A stretch of 17,050 nucleotides of DNA from JAWVFN01 sp963696625 (GCA_963696625.1 CAVOKZ010000003.1:1-17050); one strand, 5' to 3'; shown: positions 1 to 6,476, numbered from the stretch's first letter. Notes: a model not told the origin generated them from the sequence alone. Program-made: numbers and translations.

Positions 1-2
1 GA

Positions 3-356
3 TGGACGGCCTATTTCGCGCTGGCCGACACCCCACGGCCTTTCGAGGACCTCGACGAGTGGCTCCGCCGCAGGTTGCGGCAGGTCCGTTGGAAGGAGTG
101 GAAGCGCTACCGCACGCGGCGGCGCAACCTGCGAGCGCTGGGAATCCCTGAGCGAGCGGCCCGAGAGTGGGCCGGATCGCGTCGGGGCTACTGGCGCGTC
201 TCGGGTTCTCCGATTCTCCAACGCGCCCTGCCCAACGCCTACTGGCGCGAGCAGGGGCTATCTGGATTCACCGATCCCTACCGCCGTTTCAGGGACGCGA
301 CGCGAGCCGCCCGGTGCGGACCCGCATGCCGGGTGGCGTGGGAGGGGCCGGGTTAA
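3..356 (+). CDS. ltrA: Group II intron reverse transcriptase/maturase, C-terminal part (5' partial)
   Basis: This open frame enters from the left edge and ends at TAA 354-356. It encodes the group II intron maturase-specific (domain X) region: a WTAYFALADTP stretch, EDLDEWLRRRLRQVRWKEWK, then WRVSGSPILQRALPNAYWRE. These match the conserved C-terminal pattern of bacterial intron-encoded proteins. The family protein binds its own unspliced intron RNA, assists splicing, and carries out target-primed reverse transcription during retrohoming. The conserved part ends near TDPYRRFRDA (about 267-298). The last 20 or so codons read through domain V into the domain VI loop and are probably not functional protein sequence; such read-through tails are common in annotated maturases. 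The catalytic YADD reverse transcriptase motif is outside the window, so activity cannot be judged. Confidence 0.88.
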   Translation, partial: WTAYFALADTPRPFEDLDEWLRRRLRQVRWKEWKRYRTRRRNLRALGIPERAAREWAGSRRGYWRVSGSPILQRALPNAYWREQGLSGFTDPYRRFRDATRAARCGPACRVAWEGPG

Positions 357-374
357 GCCCGGCCCCTACCCGAT
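304..374 (+). ncRNA. Group II intron domains V and VI
   Basis: Domain V: GAGCC at 304-308 contains the catalytic AGC triad (305-307). Bases 306-314 pair with 329-337 through one G-U wobble, and a GCG/CGC upper stem (316-318 with 323-325) with a small bulge at 326-328 completes it. Domain VI: 344-352 pairs with 358-366 around a short loop, extended by 340-342 pairing with 369-371 and A343 with T367. This leaves A368 unpaired as the likely branch-point adenosine, seven nucleotides from the proposed 3' splice site. The upper loop of domain V is GACC rather than a GNRA tetraloop, which is a departure from the usual form. Confidence 0.8.
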
Positions 375-535
375 TGTGGGCGGGTAGGTTGAGGGGGAGC
401 CCGCGAACCGAGCTGCTGGGCATCGGCGACAACGAGGCCTTTGACCTTGGCGGGCTGATCGGCTCGGTTATCGGCGTGATCATCCTCCTCTTCATCTACG
501 AGCGGGTGGTGAAGCCGAAGCCGAAGGCCGCCTAG
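375..535 (+). pseudogene. GlsB/YeaQ/YmgE-type (transglycosylase-associated) membrane protein, 3' part
   Basis: The frame ending at TAG 533-535 reads LLGIGDNEAFDLGG, then the hydrophobic GLIGSVIGVIILLFIYERVV, then a basic KPKPKAA tail. The last transmembrane helix preceded by a Gly-rich loop and followed by an aromatic/basic end resembles the C-terminus of the small three-helix GlsB/YeaQ stress membrane proteins. No plausible start codon or upstream helices exist in the window, because the group II intron ends at 374 immediately before. Either the intron splits this gene and splicing would restore it, or this is a remnant. The first ~12 codons after the junction (AGRLRGSPRTE) do not look like family sequence, so exact exon continuity is uncertain. 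It converges on dnaE2 with a 4-base gap. Confidence 0.55.
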
Positions 536-539
536 CGGT

Positions 540-3500
540 TCAGCGGCCACGCCGCCCAAAGCTGTGGGCAGGGGGCAGCGCTGCGGTCAGCTCGGCCGCG
601 GCGCTGGCCCTTCGTTCTGCGAGGTCGACGATGCCCTCGTCGCACCCGGTCTCGCGACCTGGAGGCGGCTCGAGCTCGCGCACCTGCGCCGCCGGCAGGT
701 CCGGTCGAGAGAGCGCCAGCAGGCGCTCGGCCACGAGGTTGACCACGCCCTCGCGGCGTTCGAGCTTGCCCGCGGCGCGCACGAAGCCCGCCGTGCGCAG
801 TACCAGCCGATCCCGCCGCGCGACCGGCGGCGGGATCACCAGGTTGAGCACGCCCCACTCGTCCTCGAGCAGCATGAACACGACACCCTTGGCGGTCGCC
901 GGCCGCTGGCGGGCGACGACCATTCCGGCGAGCTCGATCCGCGATCCGTCGGGGATCCGCTCGAGCTCGCGACTGGTCACGGTGCCGTCGAGGTCGCCGC
1001 GCAGCAGGCTCATCGGGTGCTCGTCGAGGGTCATCCCGGTCGAGCGGTAGTCGGCGGTCAGCCGCTGCCAGGGCTCGAGCTCGGGCAGGGCCGGGGGCTC
1101 GACGTCTCCGAGCGGGATCGCCAGCTGCGTGCCCTCGAGCCCACGCCGCCCGGTCGCCGCGGCGCCGACGGTCCACAACGGCGCCCGGCGCCCGGCGCCC
1201 TTGGCGGCGAGCTCGTCGCAGGCGCCCGCCCAGGCGAGCTTCTCGAGAGCGTTGGCGCCGGCGCCGCTGCGGGCGGCCAGGTCGGCGAGGCTCTCGTAGG
1301 GCCCGCCGCGCTCGCGCTCTACGACCAGCGCCTCGACTTCCTCCGAGCGCACCTCGGCCACGTATCCGAGGCCGACCCGTACAGCCCCGCCATCAACCGC
1401 CGCCTCCTCCGCTTCGCGTGCGGGGGCGGCGGGGGAGGGCTCTCCACGAATGGCCCTTATCGGCCGCTCCACATGGCATTCGACCTGGCTCGCGTTGACA
1501 TCGGGCCTGCGGATCTCGATCTTCCGCCGCTGGGCCTCGTGGACGAGGGCATCGGGCGGGTAGAAGCCCATCGGCTGCTCGTTGAGCAGCGAGCAGAGGA
1601 ACTCGGGGCCGTAGTGGAAGCGCAGCCAGGTCGACTGGTAGACGAGCAGGCCGAACGCCGCCGAGTGCGACTTGGGGAAGCCGAAGCCGGAAAAGCCCTG
1701 GATCTGGCCGAAGACGCGCTCGGCGACCTCGCGCTTGACACCGCGCTCGACGGCGCCCTCGATGAAGGACTCGCGATGGCGGGCCATCGCCGCCTCCGAG
1801 CGCTTGCGGCTCATCGCCCGCCGCAGGCCCTCGGCCTCGCCGGGGCTGAACCCGGCCATCGCCATCGAGACCTCGATCACCTGATCCTGGAAGACGATCG
1901 CCCCGAGGGTGTCCTTCAGCACGGGCTCGAGCGAGGGGTGCTCGTAGGGCACCTTGTACGAAGGGTCCGCGCGCAGCGCCTTGCGGCGCTCGATGTAGGG
2001 ATGCACCGCGCCGCCCTGGATCGGGCCGGGCCTGACCAGCGCCACCTGCACCGTGAGGTCGTCGAGGTTCTCGGGAAGGGTGCGCGGCAGCATCTGCATC
2101 TGCGCCCGCGACTCGATCTGGAACACGCCGGTGGTCTCCGCCGCCCGGATCGACTTCCAGACTGGCTCGTCGTCGAGCGGGATCCGCGAGAGGTCGATGC
2201 GCTCGCCGCGCACTCGCGCGATCTCCTCGACGCAGCGCTCGACCGCCGAGAGCATCCCCAGCCCGAGCAGGTCGATCTTGAGGAAGCCCGCGTCGGCGCA
2301 CGAGTCCTTGTCCCACTGGACGATCTGGCGCCCCTCCATCGCCGCCGGCTGCACCGGGCAGAGGTCGATCAGCTGACCGGTCGAGATCACCATGCCTCCC
2401 GGGTGCTGGGAGACGTGGCGCGGCAGTCCCTTGAGCTCGGAGACGAGCCGCGCCAGCGCCCGCCAGCGGGGAGAGGAGGCGCGCTTGCCGAGCGCGGTCT
2501 CGATCTCGTCCTCGACCCCGTCGGAGCCGTAGGTGTCGCTGTAGCGGGCGACCCGCTCGATCTCGCCCTGGGCGAGGCCGAGCGCCTTGCCGAGGTCCCG
2601 GATCGCCCCGCGCGAGCGGTAGGTCGCGAAGGCTGCGACCAGCGCCGAGCGCTCGGAGCCGTAGCGTTCGTGGACCCGCGGAATCAGCTTCTCGCGGATG
2701 TCGCGGGGGAAGTCGAGGTCGATGTCGGGGACGTCGCTCAGCTCCTCGTTGAGGAAGCGCCCGAGGAAGAGGTCGTTGCGGACCGGGTCGACGTGCGAGA
2801 GCCCGGTCAGGTAGCAGACGATCGAGCTGACGCTCGAGCCGCGCCCGCGCCCCGGAGGCAGCAGCCCCCGCGCCGTGTCCCGGCCGCGGACCTCGGCCGC
2901 GACCTCGCGCGCCAGCTCGAGCAGGTCCTGGTGCAGGAGGAAGAAGCCCGAGAGCTTGAGGCTGCGGATGAGGCGCAGCTCCTCCTCGAGCCGCAGCCTC
3001 GCCTCGCCGAGCTCGGGGGTGCCGAGATAGCGCTGCTCGAGCCGCACCCGGCAGAGCTCGCCGAGCTTGCCGTCGGCGGTCTCGTCCTCGGAGCCCGGAT
3101 AGCGGTAGCCGAGGTCGGTGGTGAGGTCGAAGCGCAGCCGCTCGGCGAGCCGCGCCGCCTCCTCGACGGCGCCGGGGTGGTCGGCGAAGCGCTCGGCGAA
3201 CGCGGCGGGCGGCGAGAGCACGAAGCTCGAGTTGCCGCGCCGCAGGCTCTCCGACTCGTCGAGGCTGGTCCCGAGACGGGCCGCGACCAGCGCGTCCTGC
3301 AGCGGCGCCCGTGAGCGGTGGTGGGCGTGGACGTTGCCGGTCGCGACGCAGGGCACCCCGAGCCGCTCGGCGAGGCCCGCCTGCCAGAGGTTGCGCGCGC
3401 GGTCATGACGCCACAGCGGCCGCTGCAGCTCGATCCGGAAGCGCTCGGGGCCGAAGGCCGCGAGCAGCCGGCGCGCGGCGGTCTCGGCGGCCGCCGGGTC

Positions 3501-3986
3501 GCCGCGCTCCCAGCTCCCGGCGACGGCGCCGCGGTCGGCGCAGCCCGAGAGGCAGACGAGACCCTCGGCGTGCTCGGAGAGGAAATCGAACGGCAGGGAG
3601 GGGGGAAGTGGATCGCGAGCCGGCCCGTCGCGTGTCCCGGCGTGGGCTTTTGTCACGAGACGGCACAGATTGCGCCACCCACGCGCGTTTTCGACCAGCA
3701 AGGTGACGTGGGGGCATCCGTCCTCGCCCGATGGATCGCCGAGGGTCATCTCGGCGCCGACGATTCCCCGGATCCCGGCGTCGCGGCAGGCGTGGGCGAA
3801 CTCCATTGCGCCCCAGACGCCGTCGTGGTCGGTCAGCGCCAGCGCCTCGTAGCCGAGCCCGGCCGCCGCTTCGGCCAGCTCTGAGGGCAGCGAGGCGCCG
3901 TCTCCGAAGGAGTAGGCCGAGTGGGCGTGGAGCTCGGCCGCCCGGCATGAGATCGCCTCCTCCGCTTCGCGTCCGGGGGCGATCAT
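540..3986 (-). CDS. dnaE2: Error-prone DNA polymerase III alpha-type subunit DnaE2 (ImuC)
   Basis: The 1148-residue protein is a C-family polymerase of the DnaE2 type, which performs translesion synthesis with ImuB after DNA damage. An N-terminal PHP domain begins at ELHAHSAYSFGDGAS (18-32) with TDHDG at 52-56. The palm carries PDIDLDF (420-426) and IDLLGLG (571-577), which contribute the catalytic aspartates. The fingers and thumb show HPGGMVIS (528-535), VALVRPGPIQGG (648-659) and GFSGFGFPKSHSAAF (764-778). An OB-fold region lies near the C-terminus. The ATG at 3986 overlaps the stop of the upstream DUF6504 gene (ATGA), so translation is probably coupled. Two oddities involve a dispersed repeat: residues 1-13 (MIAPGREAEEAIS) come from a repeat hairpin, and residues ~841-866, between CHVE and GAVRVGLGYV, form an in-frame repeat insertion. 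Expression should follow the LexA-controlled imuB promoter. Confidence 0.95.
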   Translation of the reverse strand: MIAPGREAEEAISCRAAELHAHSAYSFGDGASLPSELAEAAAGLGYEALALTDHDGVWGAMEFAHACRDAGIRGIVGAEMTLGDPSGEDGCPHVTLLVENARGWRNLCRLVTKAHAGTRDGPARDPLPPSLPFDFLSEHAEGLVCLSGCADRGAVAGSWERGDPAAAETAARRLLAAFGPERFRIELQRPLWRHDRARNLWQAGLAERLGVPCVATGNVHAHHRSRAPLQDALVAARLGTSLDESESLRRGNSSFVLSPPAAFAERFADHPGAVEEAARLAERLRFDLTTDLGYRYPGSEDETADGKLGELCRVRLEQRYLGTPELGEARLRLEEELRLIRSLKLSGFFLLHQDLLELAREVAAEVRGRDTARGLLPPGRGRGSSVSSIVCYLTGLSHVDPVRNDLFLGRFLNEELSDVPDIDLDFPRDIREKLIPRVHERYGSERSALVAAFATYRSRGAIRDLGKALGLAQGEIERVARYSDTYGSDGVEDEIETALGKRASSPRWRALARLVSELKGLPRHVSQHPGGMVISTGQLIDLCPVQPAAMEGRQIVQWDKDSCADAGFLKIDLLGLGMLSAVERCVEEIARVRGERIDLSRIPLDDEPVWKSIRAAETTGVFQIESRAQMQMLPRTLPENLDDLTVQVALVRPGPIQGGAVHPYIERRKALRADPSYKVPYEHPSLEPVLKDTLGAIVFQDQVIEVSMAMAGFSPGEAEGLRRAMSRKRSEAAMARHRESFIEGAVERGVKREVAERVFGQIQGFSGFGFPKSHSAAFGLLVYQSTWLRFHYGPEFLCSLLNEQPMGFYPPDALVHEAQRRKIEIRRPDVNASQVECHVERPIRAIRGEPSPAAPAREAEEAAVDGGAVRVGLGYVAEVRSEEVEALVVERERGGPYESLADLAARSGAGANALEKLAWAGACDELAAKGAGRRAPLWTVGAAATGRRGLEGTQLAIPLGDVEPPALPELEPWQRLTADYRSTGMTLDEHPMSLLRGDLDGTVTSRELERIPDGSRIELAGMVVARQRPATAKGVVFMLLEDEWGVLNLVIPPPVARRDRLVLRTAGFVRAAGKLERREGVVNLVAERLLALSRPDLPAAQVRELEPPPGRETGCDEGIVDLAERRASAAAELTAALPPAHSFGRRGR
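1389..1464 (-). repeat. Dispersed 76-bp repeat, copy A, in frame inside dnaE2
   Basis: This 76-bp segment matches 15291-15366 at 72 of 76 positions with no gaps; all four differences are G/C exchanges. It contains a hairpin core (CGCCTCCTCC, CGCTTCGCG, GGGGGCG). In dnaE2 it is read as about 26 Ala/Glu/Pro-rich residues (841-866) just before the conserved GAVRVGLGYV segment, a place where DnaE2 relatives as I know them go directly from the CxxE strand to that segment. It keeps the reading frame. Strand is given as the dnaE2 sense; the + strand is the orientation matching copy C. Confidence 0.85.
3951..3984. repeat. Dispersed repeat hairpin core, copy B, at the dnaE2 start
   Basis: Positions 3954-3981 are identical over 28 bases to 15303-15330 (copy C of the 76-bp repeat). 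Here the core is bounded by GATCGCC (3951-3957) and GGCGATC (3978-3984), perfect inverted arms, with CGC-TTC-GCG (3963-3971) as an inner hairpin. It covers the dnaE2 start codon and encodes most of residues 1-12. Confidence 0.8.
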
Positions 3987-4219
3987 GCCCGCTGCTTGAA
4001 CCAGCCCTCCGAACGGGGCTCACGGAAGACGACGACGTCGCTGCCGTCCTCGAGCACCAGCTCGAAGTAGCGCCTGTGCAGCGAGCGGCCGGCCCACCAG
4101 CCGTCCTGCACCAGCCACTCCTCGCGCACCGCGCTGACCCGCTTCGCCGCCACCCGCAGCGGCCGGCCCTCGTCGTCGGCGAGGACCGCGATCTCCACGG
4201 GCATGTAGAGCTTGCGCAT
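3983..4219 (-). CDS. DUF6504 family small protein of the mutasome operon
   Basis: A 78-residue protein beginning MRKLYMPVEI and containing REEWLVQDGWWAGRS, RRYFELVLEDG and FREPRSEGWFKQRA. Its small size, the WW..R...R.YFEL core and its place between imuB and dnaE2 fit the DUF6504 family, whose function is unknown to me beyond its association with these polymerases. ATG 4219 is chosen because GTG 4222 is the only other nearby start and would add a single residue. An AGGAG-like sequence lies within the imuB tail upstream. The stop overlaps the dnaE2 ATG (ATGA at 3986-3983), and imuB ends at 4224, five bases before the start. The tight packing suggests stoichiometric co-translation of all three proteins; a structural or accessory mutasome role is an inference. 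Confidence 0.8.
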   Translation of the reverse strand: MRKLYMPVEIAVLADDEGRPLRVAAKRVSAVREEWLVQDGWWAGRSLHRRYFELVLEDGSDVVVFREPRSEGWFKQRA

Positions 4220-4223
4220 CACA

Positions 4224-5444
4224 TCAAGCGGTGGCTCCTCGGGCTTCGCCCTGCGGGGCCACCGCGGTCGGAACGCAGAACGGAGTGAGAATTACGCGCC
4301 GCTCGGGCAGCCGCGATTCCGGGTCGACATCGAGCACGCGCAGCACCGACTCGCTTCCGGCCGCGGCGCGGACCTGGCGAACCGCCTCGCCGAGCCGGTT
4401 GCGCCGCTCCTCGTCGTCGCGGGTGAGGCTCAGCTGGTCGCCGGCGGGCGGGCCGAGCGAGGTCGCCTCGAGGCGCAGCACCTCCGCCGGGCCGGGCAGC
4501 TCCTCGATCGCGCCGTCGAGCACCAGCCTCAGCGTGCGCTGGGCGGCGCTCGCCCGGCGCATCACCCGCTCGCAGCGCCAGCCGCCGCCTCCCGCGAGCC
4601 GCGCCGAGAGGCGCAGGCGGCGTACCGTCCGGCCCCGGCGCTCGGGGGCGGCGAGCAGCCGGTCGATCAGCAGCTCGACCGCGCGCTGCAGGTGGGAGCC
4701 GTGGAGGACCTCGGGCAGCTCGATCTCGGCGGCGATCAGAACCGCCGGGCGGCGCGGTCTCAGCTTCTCGTCCTCGCAGCGCGCCAGCCGCAGCGCCTTG
4801 AGCCCCGGCTCGCCGAAGCGGTCGGCGATCGCGTCGGTGGAGAGCTTTGCCAGCTCGCCGAGCGTGCGGATCCCGAGCTGCTCGAGCCGTTCCGGCAGCT
4901 CGGCCCCGGTCCGGTGCAAGAGCAGCGAGACCGGCAGCGGCGCCAGGAAGCGCCGGCCTCGCCGGCGCTGGACCACGACGGGGCGCCCGGGGCGCGACCG
5001 ATCGGCCGCCGCGTAGGCGCAGAAGGGGGAGGGGCCGGCCCCGAGCCGCACCGGCATCTCGACCGCCTGCCGGGCCCGCGAGAGGACCCCGGCGACATCG
5101 CCGCCCCAGAGCCCGCGCAATCCGTCGACCTCGAAGAAGGCCTCGCCGGCGTGCTCTGAGAAGACCGCGGCGCCGATCTGCTCGAGCCGCATCGTCACCT
5201 CCTCCCAGGCGCGCTCGGCGCACACCGGATCGGCGGGGACGAGGACGAGTTCCGGACAGCGCGCGAGCGCCTCGCCGAGCCGTACGCCCGCCCGGACCCC
5301 GTGCGCCTCGGCCGGCCCCGATGCCTCGCCGACGACAGCCGCCCCCGGCTCCGGGGCCAGCGCCACGGGCTTCCGCAACAGCTCGCGCCGGTCGCCGAGA
5401 GCGCTGCTCAGCTCGAAGCGGGGGATAAGGGCGCACGCCACCAT
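4224..5444 (-). CDS. imuB: ImuB, catalytically inactive Y-family polymerase homologue
   Basis: The 406-residue product has a Y-family architecture: an N-terminal palm half (VACALIPRFELSSAL), the palm region HAGEAFFEVDGL, the helix-hairpin-helix stretch LEQLGIRTLGELAKLS, and a C-terminal little-finger-like region. The motif that normally holds a metal-binding Asp (VDMDxFF type) reads LIPRFEL, and the SxDE motif reads AGEAF, so catalysis is unlikely. This is the hallmark of ImuB, which bridges the beta clamp and DnaE2 during SOS mutagenesis. I chose ATG 5444 rather than the upstream TTG 5480 because the TTG coincides with a TTGACC -35 box and a LexA box covers 5444-5459. It heads the imuB - DUF6504 - dnaE2 operon. 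No imuA/imuA' neighbour is present in the window. Confidence 0.88.
   Translation of the reverse strand: MVACALIPRFELSSALGDRRELLRKPVALAPEPGAAVVGEASGPAEAHGVRAGVRLGEALARCPELVLVPADPVCAERAWEEVTMRLEQIGAAVFSEHAGEAFFEVDGLRGLWGGDVAGVLSRARQAVEMPVRLGAGPSPFCAYAAADRSRPGRPVVVQRRRGRRFLAPLPVSLLLHRTGAELPERLEQLGIRTLGELAKLSTDAIADRFGEPGLKALRLARCEDEKLRPRRPAVLIAAEIELPEVLHGSHLQRAVELLIDRLLAAPERRGRTVRRLRLSARLAGGGGWRCERVMRRASAAQRTLRLVLDGAIEELPGPAEVLRLEATSLGPPAGDQLSLTRDDEERRNRLGEAVRQVRAAAGSESVLRVLDVDPESRLPERRVILTPFCVPTAVAPQGEARGATA
4231..4262. repeat. Long TTCG hairpin in the imuB 3' end, degenerate relative of the dispersed repeat
   Basis: GTGGC at 4231-4235 pairs with GCCAC at 4258-4262, and GGGC-TTC-GCCC (4241-4251) forms the inner stem. 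The layout (outer GC arms, CTCCTC, central GCTTCGC, then GGGG) parallels the core of copies A, B and C but with lower identity. It encodes the last residues of ImuB (QGEARGAT). It could also act as an RNA hairpin between imuB and the next gene. Confidence 0.45.
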
Positions 5445-5480
5445 CGAACGTATGTTCGTATATGGCGCGACAAAGGTCAA
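5444..5480 (-). promoter_or_regulatory. LexA (SOS) box and promoter of the imuB-dnaE2 operon
   Basis: TCGAAC-GTAT-GTTCGT at 5444-5459 matches 11 of 12 defined bases of the actinobacterial SOS box TCGAAC-N4-GTTCGA. On the minus strand TTGACC (5480-5475) is a good -35, and 17 bases further a weak -10 (GAACAT, 5457-5452) lies inside the LexA box. Transcription would then start at or next to ATG 5444, giving a leaderless mRNA blocked by LexA. On the plus strand TATGTT (5451-5456) could serve the divergent lipoprotein gene, so the same box may control both. Confidence 0.85.
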
Positions 5481-5512
5481 GTGATTCGGCCGCCCCTGAG
5501 AAGATCCCGGCC

Positions 5513-6007
5513 ATGGCTCGCAGACTCTCGCTCTCGATCCTCGCCGCGGCGCTGCTGGCGCTCGCCGGCTGCGGCGGCTCCGGCTCGGACGAGACGTCGA
5601 CCACCGCGACGGTCCCAGGCGGCGCCGGCACCGCCGACGTCGAGGTGATCCGCGGCTGGGTCGACGCGCTGCGCAGCGGCAACCCCGAGGCGGCAGCGAA
5701 CTACTTCGCGCTGCCGAGCGTCGCCCAGAACGGGGGCGGGCCGGTCAAGCTCGACAGCGCCAGCGAGATCCTCGCCTTCAACCAGTCCCTGCCCTGCGGC
5801 GCCGAGCTCGTCTCGGCGAGCACCGAGGGCCAGGTGACGACCGCGACCTTCGAGCTCACCGACCGTCCCGGCGGCGACTGCGGCGACGGGGTCGGCCTGG
5901 AGGCGATCACCGCGTTCGTGATCGAGGACGGCAAGATCGTCCACTGGTCGCGGGTCCCGGGCCCCGACGACCAGCCGGGGGTGCCGGCTGATTCTCAGGT
6001 GTCCTGA
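5513..6007 (+). CDS. Lipoprotein with NTF2/SnoaL-like domain
   Basis: The 164-residue product starts with a lipoprotein signal, MARRLSLSILAAALLALAGC, with lipobox LAGC and acylated Cys20, followed by a Ser/Thr/Gly-rich linker. The mature part (VEVIRGWVDALRSGNPEAAANYF, then GAELVSASTEGQVTTATFEL, and C-terminal AITAFVIEDGKIVHWSRV) has the helix-plus-curved-sheet pattern of nuclear-transport-factor-2/SnoaL-like proteins and would sit on the outer face of the membrane. ATG 5513 is preferred over in-frame ATG 5462 because it begins exactly at the signal peptide and has GAGAAG about ten bases upstream. No catalytic role can be assigned. The stop overlaps the next start by one base (TGATG at 6005-6009). 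It is divergent from imuB across the LexA box, so SOS influence is possible. Confidence 0.75.
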   Translation: MARRLSLSILAAALLALAGCGGSGSDETSTTATVPGGAGTADVEVIRGWVDALRSGNPEAAANYFALPSVAQNGGGPVKLDSASEILAFNQSLPCGAELVSASTEGQVTTATFELTDRPGGDCGDGVGLEAITAFVIEDGKIVHWSRVPGPDDQPGVPADSQVS

Positions 6008-6333
6008 TGGCCGAGCGCTGCAGCTGGTGCGGAGCGGACGTCGAGGACGACGACGGCTTCCGCGCCTACGAGCCCGCCGGCGAGCGGAGGGCTGTCTTCT
6101 GCCGGCTCGAGCACCTGATCCCCTGGGAGATCCAGGGGCCGATGTGGGAGGCGGGCGAGCTCGACGAGGAGCCCGACCTCGACCACGAGGCGACCTGCGC
6201 GCATTGCGGCGAAGCCCTCATCGATATTCATGTGCTTCTCGTCCGCCGCCGCGGCGAGCACCGCATCGCCGACGCCTTCTGCAACGCCGACCACCTGGCC
6301 TCGTGGGCCAAAGCCGGAGGCCGATTCGGGTAA
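6007..6333 (+). CDS. Small protein with two tandem CxxC...FCxxxH zinc-binding repeats
   Basis: I do not recognise a named family. The 108 residues consist of two copies of one motif: C5-x2-C8 ... FC32-x3-H36-L-x2-W40, and C64-x2-C67 ... FC92-x3-H96-L-x2-W100. The spacing between the CxxC and FCxxxH halves is 23 and 24 residues, so this is a clear internal duplication. Each unit could bind one zinc ion with three Cys and one His, resembling a treble-clef-type finger. The linker between the units is acidic (ELDEEPDLDHE). It has no signal peptide and is translationally coupled to the upstream lipoprotein (TGATG). A regulatory or protein-binding role is possible but not shown by the sequence. Confidence 0.75.
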   Translation: MAERCSWCGADVEDDDGFRAYEPAGERRAVFCRLEHLIPWEIQGPMWEAGELDEEPDLDHEATCAHCGEALIDIHVLLVRRRGEHRIADAFCNADHLASWAKAGGRFG

Positions 6334-6381
6334 CGACCCAACAACATTTGCCCAATTTGCGGGCTGCTCAACGCTTGTTGC

Positions 6382-6410
6382 TTGTGGACCCCAGGGGGCG
6401 GTGCTAGGTT
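6382..6410 (+). promoter_or_regulatory. Candidate orphan promoter
   Basis: TTGTGG (6382-6387), a 17-base spacer and TAGGTT (6405-6410) form a plausible housekeeping sigma promoter, matching TTGNNN/TANNNT. No open reading frame follows before the terminator 35-65 bases downstream. Confidence 0.45.
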
Positions 6411-6416
6411 TGTCAC

Positions 6417-6476
6417 AACGGATTGATCGCAAGATTGATTCCAGGAAGGGCCCCGGCAACGGGGCTCTTCCGCTTT
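6417..6476 (+). ncRNA. Putative small RNA of about 60 nt
   Basis: Between the candidate promoter (6382-6410) and the GC-rich terminator hairpin (6444-6471) lies a roughly 60-base transcript with no coding capacity. It contains a direct repeat GATTGAT (6421-6427 and 6433-6439) just before the hairpin and would be released with a short TTT tail. I do not recognise a known RNA family. The local base composition is less GC-rich than the surrounding genes. The call is inferred from promoter and terminator geometry only. Confidence 0.35.
6444..6476 (+). terminator. Rho-independent terminator hairpin
   Basis: A 12-bp stem (6444-6455 with 6460-6471, one G-U pair) is closed by a GCAA tetraloop (6456-6459) and followed by GCTTT. 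It lies between the convergent zinc-finger gene (ends 6333) and hydrolase gene (ends 6484), so it can serve the plus-strand transcript. The minus direction lacks a T-tract. Confidence 0.75.

Larger units (their letters stand above)
1..374 (+). mobile_element. Group II intron, 3' portion (5' part lies outside the window)
   Basis: The left edge carries the end of a group II intron: the C-terminal maturase coding region followed by recognisable domain V and domain VI RNA structures and a terminal CTACCCGAT (366-374), the kind of 3' end typical of bacterial group II introns. The 5' intron end, domains I-III and the reverse transcriptase domain lie upstream of the window. The 3' boundary at 374 is inferred from a bulged adenosine at 368, seven nucleotides from the end counting itself, as expected for a branch point. 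The flanking exon sequence encodes the C-terminus of a small membrane protein, so the intron probably sits in, or against a fragment of, that gene. Confidence 0.85.

Noticed and set aside
564..3314. Very long plus-strand open frame (over 900 codons) opposite dnaE2
   Set aside because: It is the antisense shadow of a GC-rich, clearly conserved gene; its translation is low-complexity Arg/Ala/Leu/Glu/Asp with no recognisable domain and no ribosome site.
5445..5480. TTG at 5480 as the start of imuB
   Set aside because: It coincides with a TTGACC -35 box, and the added residues would be encoded across the LexA box; ATG 5444 gives the usual ImuB N-terminus.
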